Under the pieces are notes generated by a model. It ran no database searches and had not been told where the DNA came from. It saw only the letters and a program-made list of their open reading frames with translations. From Pseudoalteromonas apostichopi (GTDB lineage: Bacteria; Pseudomonadota; Gammaproteobacteria; Enterobacterales; Alteromonadaceae), in NCBI RefSeq assembly GCF_030297135.1, contig NZ_AP028065.1, positions 2,294,001 through 2,358,000 of the forward strand: 64,000 nt of DNA, read 5' to 3'. This document shows, in pieces, positions 1-7,926 of the stretch. The first letter of the stretch is position 1, and each line of letters opens with the position of its first letter. The translations under genes and the position numbers were made by a program.

Positions 1-780
1 GAAGGTGAGCTTGACGATAAAGCACAAGGCTATCGTTTAGATGTAGAAGGCAGCCGTGTTGAATTTATCGTAAAAATGCCGCGTAACATACGTGGTTGGA
101 ATAATGGCGACGGTTCACGTTTAACCATTTATATGCCAAAAAGCAGTGAGCTTGAATTTGCGGGTGTGAATGTAACGGTCAGTGCCAAAGAACTTGAAGC
201 GGGCGCAGAGATTGATACTGTTAACGGCGATATTACAGTACAAGATATTAGCGGCAACATGAGCTTTGAAACGGTAAATGGGGACGTAAATGCCCATGAC
301 CTGAACGGTGATATTCGCTTTGAAACTGTGAATGGCGAAATTAATGATAAAAACTCGCAAGGTGCTTTACGCTTTACCGCGGTGAATGGTGACATTAAGT
401 CAAAGACCAAAGCGCAAGATGTTCGTCTTGAGAACGTAAATGGTGATATTGACTTTGCTTTTGATGCGATTAAAAAACTGCGTATTAATACGGTAAACGG
501 TGAGGCCGAAGTTCACATTAATAAGCTACTTGATGATGCTAATATTCGTTTTGAGTCGGTTAGTGGTGATGCTGAATTTTACTTCCCTGCTAATGTGTCA
601 GCAAAGTTTGAAATTGAAGCTCACGCTAATGGTAAAATAGTCAATGAACTGAGTGACGACAAAGCAACAAAAGCGAAGTATGGCCCATCAAGCGACTTAG
701 AATTTAGTATTAACGGTGGGGATGCTGATATCGAAATGGATACGATTAGCGGCCGCATTGAACTTCGTAAACAGAAATAA
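1..780 (+). CDS. DUF4097-type repeat protein, 3' part (5' end outside window)
   Basis: The reading frame is open from base 1, so the gene starts upstream of the window and the internal ATG at 76 is not a real start. The visible part is built of short repeats of roughly 20 residues carrying VNGD/VNGE or VSGD turns (for example FETVNGD, RFETVNGE, RFTAVNGD, RLENVNGD, RINTVNGE), the pattern of the DUF4097 family predicted to fold as a stacked beta-helix. Family members are usually secreted or membrane-anchored, but the N-terminus that would show this is missing. The molecular function is not known. A hairpin follows the stop codon, so this is probably the last gene of its transcript. Confidence 0.75.
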   Translation, partial: EGELDDKAQGYRLDVEGSRVEFIVKMPRNIRGWNNGDGSRLTIYMPKSSELEFAGVNVTVSAKELEAGAEIDTVNGDITVQDISGNMSFETVNGDVNAHDLNGDIRFETVNGEINDKNSQGALRFTAVNGDIKSKTKAQDVRLENVNGDIDFAFDAIKKLRINTVNGEAEVHINKLLDDANIRFESVSGDAEFYFPANVSAKFEIEAHANGKIVNELSDDKATKAKYGPSSDLEFSINGGDADIEMDTISGRIELRKQK

Positions 781-797
781 CGATTAGAGTTACAATA

Positions 798-818
798 AAG
801 CGGGAAGACTTCCCGCTT
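798..818 (+). terminator. Hairpin after the DUF4097 gene
   Basis: Nine-base arms (AAGCGGGAA / TTCCCGCTT) with a 3-base loop lie 18 bases after the stop. The T-run is poor because the MITE-like element begins directly at the end of the right arm. Confidence 0.5.
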
Positions 819-980
819 ATACCAATCGTGTTAAGTTATTGGTCTTAAATAGCGACAGATAAATGAAGTGATAACAAGGCAGAAATTTTGACATGTAGTT
901 ACTCTACTTTAGACATTTCTAACGCAGTTAGCGCTTTATTTAGCACGCTAGAATGACCAAATATTTAAGTCGATTGGTAT
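819..980. repeat. MITE-like intergenic element with terminal inverted repeats
   Basis: About 162 bases bounded by a perfect 10-base inverted repeat, ATACCAATCG at the left and CGATTGGTAT at the right. The similarity extends imperfectly inward (TTAAG / TTTAA). There is no coding capacity inside. The element fills most of the gap between the DUF4097 gene and dnaB. The size, non-coding content and inverted ends fit a small non-autonomous mobile or repeat element. Short elements with this kind of ACCAAT end are, from memory, common in intergenic regions of marine gammaproteobacteria. No clear target-site duplication was seen. Confidence 0.55.
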
Positions 981-1045
981 TTACTATTTGCACAGCCTTA
1001 GCAAGTCGATAGAATAGAGCCATTCAATTTTAGTTTTGTGAAGTT

Positions 1046-2425
1046 ATGGCCAAACCAGATAAGCAAGTCGATACGTTAAAAGTCCCTCCTCATTCAATAG
1101 AAGCTGAGCAATCTGTTTTAGGTGGTTTAATGCTTGATAATCAAGCGTTTGACCGTGTTGCTGAGTTAGTGGTTGCTCAGGATTTTTATACCCGCACTCA
1201 TAAGCTGATTTTTGAAGCTATGGTAAGCCTTGCTGAAGGCGGTGATCCAATCGATTTGATCACTATTTCTGAGAGCCTTGAGAAAAATAACCAGTTAAGT
1301 AGTGTTGGTGGTTTTGCCTACCTTGCTGAAATAGCCAAGAATACGCCAAGTGCAGCAAATATTGATGCCTACGCGAATATCGTGCGTGAGCGTGCTGTTA
1401 TTCGAGAAATGATTGGTGTTGCCAATGAAATTGCCGAAGCGGGTTTTAGCCCTGAAGGGCGAAATAGCCATGACCTGCTTGATTTTGCTGAAAGTAAAGT
1501 ATTTAAAATTGCGGAGCAGCGTACTAAAAGTACCGAAGGCCCACAAAACTTACATAGTATTTTAGAAAAAACCGTTGATAAAATTGAAGAGCTTTACCAG
1601 TCGCCGCAAGATGGTGTAACTGGTGTGAGTACAGGCTACACCGACCTAGATAAAATGACAGCGGGTATGCAGCCTTCAGATCTTATTATTGTGGCGGCAC
1701 GTCCATCGATGGGTAAAACTACCTTTGCGATGAACTTGGCTGAACATGCTGCTATGACGCAAGATAAGCCTGTACTTATTTACTCACTAGAGATGCCATC
1801 AGAGCAAATTATGATGAGGATGCTGGCATCGCTAGGTCGCATTAACCAAACTAAAGTTCGTACAGGTCAGCTTGATGATGACGATTGGGCGCGTCTATCC
1901 TCAACCATGGGCTTGTTGATGGAAAAAGGTAAGATGTATGTCGATGATGCATCGGGCCTAACACCAACGGATGTGCGCTCTCGTGCTCGTCGTATTGCTC
2001 GCGATCATGGCGGTATTAGCATGATCATGGTCGACTACCTACAGTTAATGCGTGTTCCAAGTTTGTCAGATAATCGTACGTTAGAAATTGCTGAAATCTC
2101 ACGTTCATTAAAAGCACTAGCAAAAGAACTGCAGTGTCCGGTTATTGCACTGTCTCAGCTTAACCGTACCCTAGAGCAACGTGCCGATAAACGTCCAATC
2201 AACTCCGACTTACGTGAATCAGGCTCAATCGAGCAGGATGCCGACTTAATCATGTTTATTTACCGTGATGAAGTTTATAACGAAGATAGTGCTGAAAAAG
2301 GTGTGGCAGAAATCATCATAGGTAAGCAGCGTAACGGTCCAATCGGTAAAGTACGCTTAACTTTCCAAGGCCAATTCTCGCGTTTTGATAACTACGCGGG
2401 CCCAGCTATGGACGACGAATATTAA
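1046..2425 (+). CDS. dnaB: Replicative DNA helicase DnaB
   Basis: Hexameric 5'-3' helicase that unwinds DNA ahead of the replication fork and recruits primase. The 459-residue length is normal. The N-terminal domain begins with the family signature PPHSIEAEQSVLGG (about residues 14-27). The RecA-like C-terminal domain has Walker A ARPSMGKTT near residue 218, and the MVDYLQLM and SDLRESGSIEQDAD motifs follow. No intein or insertion is present. Its stop codon shares one base with the start codon of alr (TAATG), so the two are translationally coupled. dnaB-alr is the order also seen in enterobacteria. Confidence 0.97.
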   Translation: MAKPDKQVDTLKVPPHSIEAEQSVLGGLMLDNQAFDRVAELVVAQDFYTRTHKLIFEAMVSLAEGGDPIDLITISESLEKNNQLSSVGGFAYLAEIAKNTPSAANIDAYANIVRERAVIREMIGVANEIAEAGFSPEGRNSHDLLDFAESKVFKIAEQRTKSTEGPQNLHSILEKTVDKIEELYQSPQDGVTGVSTGYTDLDKMTAGMQPSDLIIVAARPSMGKTTFAMNLAEHAAMTQDKPVLIYSLEMPSEQIMMRMLASLGRINQTKVRTGQLDDDDWARLSSTMGLLMEKGKMYVDDASGLTPTDVRSRARRIARDHGGISMIMVDYLQLMRVPSLSDNRTLEIAEISRSLKALAKELQCPVIALSQLNRTLEQRADKRPINSDLRESGSIEQDADLIMFIYRDEVYNEDSAEKGVAEIIIGKQRNGPIGKVRLTFQGQFSRFDNYAGPAMDDEY

Positions 2426-3504
2426 TGCGCCTAGCCATTGCCGAAATCAACCTACAAGCGCTTGCTCATAACTTAGCGCAGGTGAAGCGCTTTGCGCCCG
2501 GTTGCAAAGTAATGGCGGTGCTAAAAGCTAATGCATATGGCCATGGTTTAGTTAAAATTGCCCAATACCTAAATGATGCAGACGCATTTGCAGTCGCACG
2601 CATTGACGAAGCGTTAGCGCTGCGTGCCGGTGGGCTGACAAAACCTATTGTATTGCTTGAAGGGTTTTTTCATAAAGATGATTTACCTATCTTGCTTGCT
2701 AATAACTTTCAAACCATCATTCACGATGAAAATCAGCTCGCAACGCTTGAAAACACAGCTCTTGATGCACCTATTGCTTGCTGGTTAAAAGTTAATACTG
2801 GCATGCATCGCCTTGGTATTGCACCATCACAATTTGAGTCTTTCTACAGCCGTTTAAAAGCAAGCTCGAATGCCCGTGATGACATTAAACTAATGACCCA
2901 TTTTTCGTGCGCCGATGACATCAATGATGAAAAAACCGCTCAGCAAATTGCTTTATTTGACTCATTAGCTGATGGCAAAAGCGAGCAGCATTGTCTTGCA
3001 AATTCAGCGGGAATTATTGCTTGGCCAAAAGGGCATGGCGAGTGGGTACGCCCTGGGTTGATGTTGTATGGTGTATCACCAATGCTAAATAGCATTGGTC
3101 AACAGCATGGTTTAGAGCCGGTTATGCGCTTAACTACGCGTGTTATAGCAATACGCGATGTCGATGCTAATCAATGTGTTGGTTATGGTGGTCGTTGGCA
3201 TAGCGATAAACCCACTAAGCTTGCTGTGGTCGCGATGGGTTATGGTGATGGTTATCCACGTCATGCTGAGCAAGGCACACCAGTGGTTATTAAATCACAA
3301 CGCTATGGCATTGTTGGTAGTGTGGCGATGGACATGATCACGGTGGATATTGGTGATAACAGCGACAACATCAAAGTCGGTGATGAAGTGATCATGTGGG
3401 GGCCAGAGCTTCCCGTTGAAGAGATTGCCCAGTGTGCGACAACCATTCCTTACGAGTTACTGTGTAATATCACCCCACGAGTAAGCTACGAGTATCAAGA
3501 GTAA
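2425..3504 (+). CDS. alr: Alanine racemase
   Basis: PLP-dependent interconversion of L- and D-alanine in the cytoplasm, supplying D-Ala for peptidoglycan. At 359 residues it is a normal fold-type III racemase. The PLP-binding lysine is K34 in VLKANAYGHG. The second catalytic tyrosine region GYGDGYPRH lies around residue 270, and the C-terminal PYELLCNITPRV motif is present. The start overlaps the dnaB stop by one base. Whether it is the constitutive (Alr) or catabolic (DadX) form cannot be told from sequence alone, but the dnaB linkage favours Alr. Confidence 0.96.
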   Translation: MRLAIAEINLQALAHNLAQVKRFAPGCKVMAVLKANAYGHGLVKIAQYLNDADAFAVARIDEALALRAGGLTKPIVLLEGFFHKDDLPILLANNFQTIIHDENQLATLENTALDAPIACWLKVNTGMHRLGIAPSQFESFYSRLKASSNARDDIKLMTHFSCADDINDEKTAQQIALFDSLADGKSEQHCLANSAGIIAWPKGHGEWVRPGLMLYGVSPMLNSIGQQHGLEPVMRLTTRVIAIRDVDANQCVGYGGRWHSDKPTKLAVVAMGYGDGYPRHAEQGTPVVIKSQRYGIVGSVAMDMITVDIGDNSDNIKVGDEVIMWGPELPVEEIAQCATTIPYELLCNITPRVSYEYQE

Positions 3505-3509
3505 CTTTG

Positions 3510-3749
3510 TTACTCTTTAATAAAATACACGTCACTGAACCCCATTCGTGCGAATTCTTGGTCACGAAAGTTACGTACTGCTGAAGAGCCTTTTGAAGTC
3601 ATTTCTACTTGCTGCTCCATCTTTAAATAGTTGGTTAAATCAATGCCTTCAGCTGCAGCGATCGCATGGTACATATCGCGGTATTTATCTTTTGCAAAAT
3701 TGATTTCGCGAGGCTGGTTTTTAAATTTGTAAGTGATGCGGCGTGCCAT
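3510..3749 (-). CDS. DUF2960 family protein
   Basis: A 79-residue, charged, soluble protein beginning MARRITYKFKNQPREI. I recognise it as the small DUF2960 family found in Alteromonadales and Vibrionales, for which no function is known. It has no signal peptide, membrane segment or Cys/His metal motif. It lies convergent to alr with only 5 bases between stop codons and divergent from the thiamine-type operon at 3865. Confidence 0.7.
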   Translation of the reverse strand: MARRITYKFKNQPREINFAKDKYRDMYHAIAAAEGIDLTNYLKMEQQVEMTSKGSSAVRNFRDQEFARMGFSDVYFIKE

Positions 3750-3864
3750 AATGAATCCTCAATGTTTATCGCGGCTGATTTTACACTAAAAAATAGCCAT
3801 AGCCATGACTTGTTAGTATAAGCGGGTTACAATGCAATACTTTTCAAAGACTCGGTAAATCATA

Positions 3865-4122
3865 ATGAAACTTTCAGTAGAGATCAGTAAGTACCCACTA
3901 CATCAAGACTACATTCCGTTTATCAAAGGTTTTATTGACCGCGTAAACAGTTACGAAGGTCTTAAAGTGATCACCAATACCTTATCAACTCAGATTTTCG
4001 GTGATTATGATTTAGTGATGTCTGTACTTAATACTGAAATCAAACGTTCTTATGAAGAGTTTGGTAAAGCTATTTTTGTCTGTAAATTCTTGCATGGTGA
4101 CTTGTCGCCTAGCGAAGACTAA
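3865..4122 (+). CDS. YkoF-like thiamine/HMP-binding domain protein
   Basis: An 85-residue single-domain protein. The pattern ISKYPL near the N-terminus and STQIFGDYDLVMSVL in the middle matches the YkoF-type thiamine/hydroxymethylpyrimidine-binding fold (ferredoxin-like). It has no signal peptide, so any ligand binding would be cytoplasmic. It sits 20 bases upstream of a PnuC/PnuT-type permease, followed directly by a small-molecule kinase. That context supports a role in thiamine uptake or salvage. The ligand is inferred, not shown. No TPP riboswitch is visible in the 115 bases upstream. Confidence 0.65.
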   Translation: MKLSVEISKYPLHQDYIPFIKGFIDRVNSYEGLKVITNTLSTQIFGDYDLVMSVLNTEIKRSYEEFGKAIFVCKFLHGDLSPSED

Positions 4123-4142
4123 AATCTAAAGTAGCGCGTGTT

Positions 4143-4766
4143 ATGGAATTTTTGAGCGAAACCTTCTCTGGCTTTACTGCCATGTCGCATTGGGAATATA
4201 TTGCCGTTGCATTGTCGATGGCGTACTTACTTTTAGCGATTAAAGAAAGCTTATGGTGTTGGCCAGCCGCGTTTGTTAGCACCTTTATTTATACCGTAAT
4301 GTACTGGAATGGCGCACTGTTAATGGAGTCGCTACTGAATTTTTATTATATGTATATGGCAGTGTATGGTTGGGTGGTTTGGCGTCGGGGTATAAACAAT
4401 AAAGATCAACTGCCCATTATTTCATGGTCGTTAAAGCGTCATGCAGTGATTTTGTTTGCAACCTCTGTGGCCTCAGTTGCTATTGGTTTCGTGATGACCA
4501 ATTACACTCACGCTGATTTTGCCTATTTAGATAGCTTTACTACGTGCTTTGCGGTGGTGACGACTTATCTTGTTGCTAAGAAGGTACTGGAAAACTGGTT
4601 GTACTGGATTGTGATTGATGCAGCGTCCATGTATTTATACTTTGAAAAAGGGTATTACCCAACCTTAGTACTTTTCGTGTTTTACACCATTATGGCCGCG
4701 TGGGGCTTTAAAACATGGTATGAAGAGTACGAGCAGCATCAGGCTAAACCGCTTGCACAGTTATAG
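4143..4766 (+). CDS. PnuC-family vitamin permease, probably PnuT-like thiamine transporter
   Basis: An integral membrane protein of 207 residues with about seven hydrophobic segments. It has PnuC-family features: aromatic-rich helices with SLWCWPAAFVST and a MYMAVYGWVVWRRG motif. PnuC proteins carry nicotinamide riboside by facilitated diffusion with metabolic trapping, and PnuT relatives carry thiamine. Two neighbours favour thiamine: a YkoF-like binding protein upstream, and immediately downstream (stop TAG followed directly by ATG) a thiamine-kinase-like enzyme that could trap the substrate by phosphorylation. Substrate choice within the family cannot be proven from motifs. Confidence 0.8.
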   Translation: MEFLSETFSGFTAMSHWEYIAVALSMAYLLLAIKESLWCWPAAFVSTFIYTVMYWNGALLMESLLNFYYMYMAVYGWVVWRRGINNKDQLPIISWSLKRHAVILFATSVASVAIGFVMTNYTHADFAYLDSFTTCFAVVTTYLVAKKVLENWLYWIVIDAASMYLYFEKGYYPTLVLFVFYTIMAAWGFKTWYEEYEQHQAKPLAQL

Positions 4767-5573
4767 ATGAAAACTGAGCAACAAATTCACGCGCTTTTTA
4801 CGCGCTTCAACTCAAATTTAGTTATTACCTCAATCAGTCCGCTGGTTGAGGGGCTAAGCAATGACAACTACTTGGTAAAAACATCAAATCAAGCTTTCTT
4901 GGTTAAGCATTATCGAGACCACTGGCCGGCGATTGGTCTTGCTGCGCAAGCCCATTTTGCAAAGCAAAGTTGCTGTCCAGCACCACTTTGGTTAGAACAA
5001 GCAACCGATACTGTTATTTTCGAATACGTGGCAGGGAACATTGCCAGCGGTGAATTTTGTAATAGCTTACTACCCGATTTAGTTAATTTACATCGTTACC
5101 CTGTGCTTACCGAGCCGATGGATATTGCGTACGAAATTAACTACTACCAGCAAACACCCCGGTACCAGCAACATGCTGAGTTAATTAGGCAGTCACTGGC
5201 TTATATTGATGGTGCACCTAAAGACATGGGCTTTTGTCATAATGATTTAGTGAAAGAAAATATTATTGTGAATGAATCGGGTATGTTTTTAATCGACTTT
5301 GAATATGCCAAAAGTAACGATGTTTATTTTGATTTGGCTGCGCTGGTGGTGAGCTTTACGTTAAATGATGAGCAGCAACTAGCGTTGCTTAAACGCTATC
5401 AAGCGTTAGTGTGCGACCATCACGCGTTTAACTTATCAGTTGAAAAGCTGGCAGCGTTTCATGCGCTGTTTTTACTTTTATGTATTTGTTGGTATGAACA
5501 ACGTGGAGCGGTGGATAAAGTGGCGCCACTGCTTACACAGCTTAACCACTTCATAGAAAAAGTTAAAAATTAA
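4767..5573 (+). CDS. Thiamine kinase-like / aminoglycoside phosphotransferase-fold kinase
   Basis: 268 residues with the APH/choline-kinase fold. The catalytic loop is GFCHNDLVKENI (about residues 154-165) and the metal-binding motif is FLIDFEYAKSND. It is translated directly after the permease with no spacer, so the two are coupled. Together with the YkoF-like protein this makes an uptake-and-phosphorylate module, in which trapping of thiamine as thiamine monophosphate would be expected. Other substrates of this fold (choline, ethanolamine, aminoglycosides) are possible, but the operon argues for a vitamin. The 3' end overlaps the convergent HTH gene by 4 bases. Confidence 0.75.
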   Translation: MKTEQQIHALFTRFNSNLVITSISPLVEGLSNDNYLVKTSNQAFLVKHYRDHWPAIGLAAQAHFAKQSCCPAPLWLEQATDTVIFEYVAGNIASGEFCNSLLPDLVNLHRYPVLTEPMDIAYEINYYQQTPRYQQHAELIRQSLAYIDGAPKDMGFCHNDLVKENIIVNESGMFLIDFEYAKSNDVYFDLAALVVSFTLNDEQQLALLKRYQALVCDHHAFNLSVEKLAAFHALFLLLCICWYEQRGAVDKVAPLLTQLNHFIEKVKN

Positions 5574-5752
5574 AGACCGCCAATTCGCTCGGCAAGTTCT
5601 TTATATTTTTTTACGTCTTCTGGATCAAACAAAGGTTCACCTTTGTCATCTTGTGATTTCGAGATCAGTAAATGTTCGCGAGCAAGACGTTTTACGCGTT
5701 CGACTTTTACACCTAAAAACTCCGCGACTTGCTCTGTAGACATTAAACTCAT
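5570..5752 (-). CDS. Small helix-turn-helix DNA-binding protein
   Basis: About 60 residues from the ATG at 5752, which has a GGGGAA Shine-Dalgarno sequence 9 bases upstream. The possible TTG two codons earlier is less well placed. The N-terminal half (STEQVAEFLGVKVERVKRLA) is a winged-HTH/excisionase-type (MerR-like HTH_17) recognition region. A second half with a DPEDVKKYKE helix follows. It is complete for this type of one-domain protein. It is convergent and overlapping with the kinase gene. Its target is unknown. Confidence 0.65.
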   Translation of the reverse strand: MSLMSTEQVAEFLGVKVERVKRLAREHLLISKSQDDKGEPLFDPEDVKKYKELAERIGGL

Positions 5753-5971
5753 GATCAAATTCCCCTTACATGGCTATACAGCCACCTTGTTATTAATTTT
5801 ATTAAGTATACGTTAATACCTTGGTTCTGCACGAAAGTGAAGTGTTTTAATGCAAATTGCTGAATTTATGTGCATATAAAGGTCTCGATGCTAGCATTTA
5901 GGGCAAGATGCCATTATCATTGCCGGGTTGTCATGCTGATATCGCGAGTTAGCATTGGCGACGACAAATGT

Positions 5972-6046
5972 GCTCTCGTGGTGAAATGGATATCACGTGG
6001 CCCTCCGGAGGCTAAGTTGCAGGTTCGATCCCTGCCGAGAGCGCCA
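5972..6046 (+). tRNA. tRNA-Arg(CCG)
   Basis: A full cloverleaf can be folded. The acceptor stem is GCTCTCG/CGAGAGC with discriminator G and encoded CCA. The anticodon stem TGGCC/GGCTA holds the loop CTCCGGA, giving anticodon CCG, which reads CGG (Arg). The T arm is CAGGTTCGATCCCTG. It stands alone between the HTH gene and the rof-like gene. Confidence 0.93.
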
Positions 6047-6109
6047 TTTGCTCTTCACTTTAATATCTTCTAAGCTCGATTTATTCCTTAAGTAATCTCA
6101 AAAAAGCCA

Positions 6110-6331
6110 ATGACTTATCAACCTATCGACTGTGGCGACTACGATAAATACGAATTATGGTGCATGCATAAGTCCCTATTACGAATTTCCTTAGTATCTG
6201 GTGAACCGTTAGAGGGAAAGGCTGAGAATCTTAAAATAATTAACCCAGAGGGCGAGCACTTAATTTTGAGCACCAAAAAAGGCGAACATGCCGTTCGCCT
6301 TGATTTAATTAAAAAGGTTGTCGAGCTATAG
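6110..6331 (+). CDS. rof: Rho-binding antiterminator (Rof/YaeO family)
   Basis: 73 residues resembling E. coli Rof/YaeO from the N-terminal TYQPIDCGDYDKYELWC onward (E. coli has YQPINCDDYDNLELAC). Rof is an Sm-like-fold protein that binds the Rho hexamer and blocks its primary RNA sites, reducing transcription termination. The length is close to the family norm (about 80). Its stop overlaps the end of convergent zntB by 6 bases. The AATCTCAAAAAAGCCA leader shows no strong ribosome-binding site. Confidence 0.85.
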   Translation: MTYQPIDCGDYDKYELWCMHKSLLRISLVSGEPLEGKAENLKIINPEGEHLILSTKKGEHAVRLDLIKKVVEL

Positions 6332-7297
6332 CCATTTCTTATTTTTAAAGTAAATGCCAATCCCTACGGTAAGCACCACCAAGAAAATAATAAACAAACT
6401 AAATGCATAAGGGCTTTCAGTGCCCGGAATACCACCTACGTTTACACCCAGTAAACCTGTTAAGAAGCCGAGTGGTAAAAATAGTGCTGCAACCACCGAC
6501 ATTACATACATACGTTGATTTAGTTGCTCAGACACTTGGCTTGTAATTGCTTGTTGAATAATTTGCGCACGTTCAATTGAGCTATCTAGCTCTTCTAAGT
6601 AACGGATCAACATATTGGTTGTTTCGTTTAAGCGTGCCTTATCGTCTTCATCTAACCACTTATACTTATTGTTTAATAAAGTGATAAGAGCTTCTTTTTG
6701 TGGTCTTAAATAACGTTTTAACGCGATTGTCTGGCGGCGTATTTGTGCTAATGATTGATGATCAAAGCCTTTATTAGGTTCGTCAATTTCATCTTCAAAG
6801 CCATCGAGTGTGTCATCTAAACTGTCAATAACAGCTTGCATACGCGACGTTAGGTTTTGCGCCAATTGGCAAACTAATTCAGAGATTGAACATGGGCCAT
6901 TGCTGCCATCGAACGACTCAACAACATCTTGCACCGATAATAAACGGCGCTTACGCGTTGTGATCACGATGTTTTCGTTAATGAATAAGCGTAACGAGAC
7001 CATGTCTTCTGGGCTTTGCGCAGGGTTTAAGTTAACCCCACGCAAAAATAGCATATTACCATGAGTGACTTTGCTTAAACGTGGACGTGTCTCATCAGCA
7101 ATCAGGGACTCAAGCTCGAAATCTGTTAATAAGTTACTCTGCTCAAGCCATTCAACGGCCTCAGCTTGGCTATAGTCCATGTGCACCCAAAGTTTTCCGT
7201 GTTCAGGTTGCCAATTTTGCAGCTCAGTACTATTTTCAATAGCACGTGCACCGCCTTGTTCGTCTAAAATTAAGACATGAAGTAACCCATTGATCAT
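6326..7297 (-). CDS. zntB: Zinc transporter ZntB (CorA superfamily)
   Basis: Inner-membrane CorA-type metal transporter of 323 residues. It has a long soluble N-terminal domain with a coiled-coil stretch (about residues 140-260) and two C-terminal membrane helices. The pore signature reads TGLLGVNVGG, the GVN form usual for ZntB, rather than the GMN of Mg2+-type CorA. The C-terminus is short and basic (KNKKWL) as in the family. ZntB was first described as Zn2+ efflux and later as proton-coupled uptake, so the direction is left open here. Confidence 0.85.
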   Translation of the reverse strand: MINGLLHVLILDEQGGARAIENSTELQNWQPEHGKLWVHMDYSQAEAVEWLEQSNLLTDFELESLIADETRPRLSKVTHGNMLFLRGVNLNPAQSPEDMVSLRLFINENIVITTRKRRLLSVQDVVESFDGSNGPCSISELVCQLAQNLTSRMQAVIDSLDDTLDGFEDEIDEPNKGFDHQSLAQIRRQTIALKRYLRPQKEALITLLNNKYKWLDEDDKARLNETTNMLIRYLEELDSSIERAQIIQQAITSQVSEQLNQRMYVMSVVAALFLPLGFLTGLLGVNVGGIPGTESPYAFSLFIIFLVVLTVGIGIYFKNKKWL

Positions 7298-7445
7298 ATT
7301 GAACTCTCGTTTTACAAATAGTGCGATATAGTTGATGATAGTTTAGCCTACGTCAATTAAATCGACTTATCGAGTGGATAAATATATTTCGTTGGTGTTT
7401 CTAGCTCCGTAGCGTATAAGACACTTTTTTAAAGAGGGCACATTA

Positions 7446-7868
7446 ATGAGCGCAAAAATTATTGTTGGCTGGCGAGAATGGCTTGGTCTGCCTGAACTGG
7501 GAATCGAAAAAATCAAAGCAAAAGTTGATACCGGAGCAAGAACCTCATGTATTCATGCTTTTGACATTGAGGAATTTTCAGAAAATGGCGAAGCATGGGT
7601 GAAATTTTCTACCCATCCTCTACAAGACGATGTAGAAACAACGGTAGAGTGTCGCGCCAAAGTAGTTGAGCGTAAGTATGTGACCAGTTCAAGCGGTCAG
7701 CGTGAGCTACGCTACTTTATTGAAACAAAATTAGTCGCAGGAACCCAAAGCTGGCCTGTAAGGGTGACTTTAAGTAACCGTTCAACAATGAAGTTTAGAA
7801 TGTTGTTAGGGCGTACAGCAATGGAAAATCGCATAGTCGTTGATCCGGCTTTATCTCATTTATTATAG
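7446..7868 (+). CDS. rimB: RimB-like retropepsin-type 'ATP-dependent zinc protease' family protein
   Basis: 140 residues. The KVDTGARTSC motif (D28-T29-G30) is the DTGA signature of retropepsin-like aspartic proteases, and the RMLLGRTAM motif lies near the C-terminus. It belongs to the family annotated as ATP-dependent zinc protease, called RimB in pseudomonads, where it acts with RimK on ribosomal protein S6. A probable Shine-Dalgarno sequence (AGAGGGCAC) precedes the ATG. It is followed 58 bases later by rimK, which supports the functional link. Confidence 0.82.
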   Translation: MSAKIIVGWREWLGLPELGIEKIKAKVDTGARTSCIHAFDIEEFSENGEAWVKFSTHPLQDDVETTVECRAKVVERKYVTSSSGQRELRYFIETKLVAGTQSWPVRVTLSNRSTMKFRMLLGRTAMENRIVVDPALSHLL

Positions 7869-7926
7869 AAAAAGGACTTATCACACGTTGCTACGTGTAT
7901 GAGTTTATCAGTTAAGGTTTTTAACT

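Noticed and set aside
129..410. Antisense open frame opposite the DUF4097 repeats
   Set aside because: It is a mirror of the repeated VNGD codons and has no own ribosome-binding site or family features.
3750..3864. TPP riboswitch upstream of the thiamine-type operon
   Set aside because: The conserved CTGAGA and ACCTGATCTGG blocks are absent.
5870..6073. Open frame of 67 codons upstream of rof
   Set aside because: It contains the tRNA-Arg gene and its C-terminal part is the translated tRNA.
7875..7925. Hairpin between the RimB-like gene and rimK as a terminator
   Set aside because: The stem is only about five pairs (ACACG/CGTGT) with no T-run, and the genes look co-transcribed.
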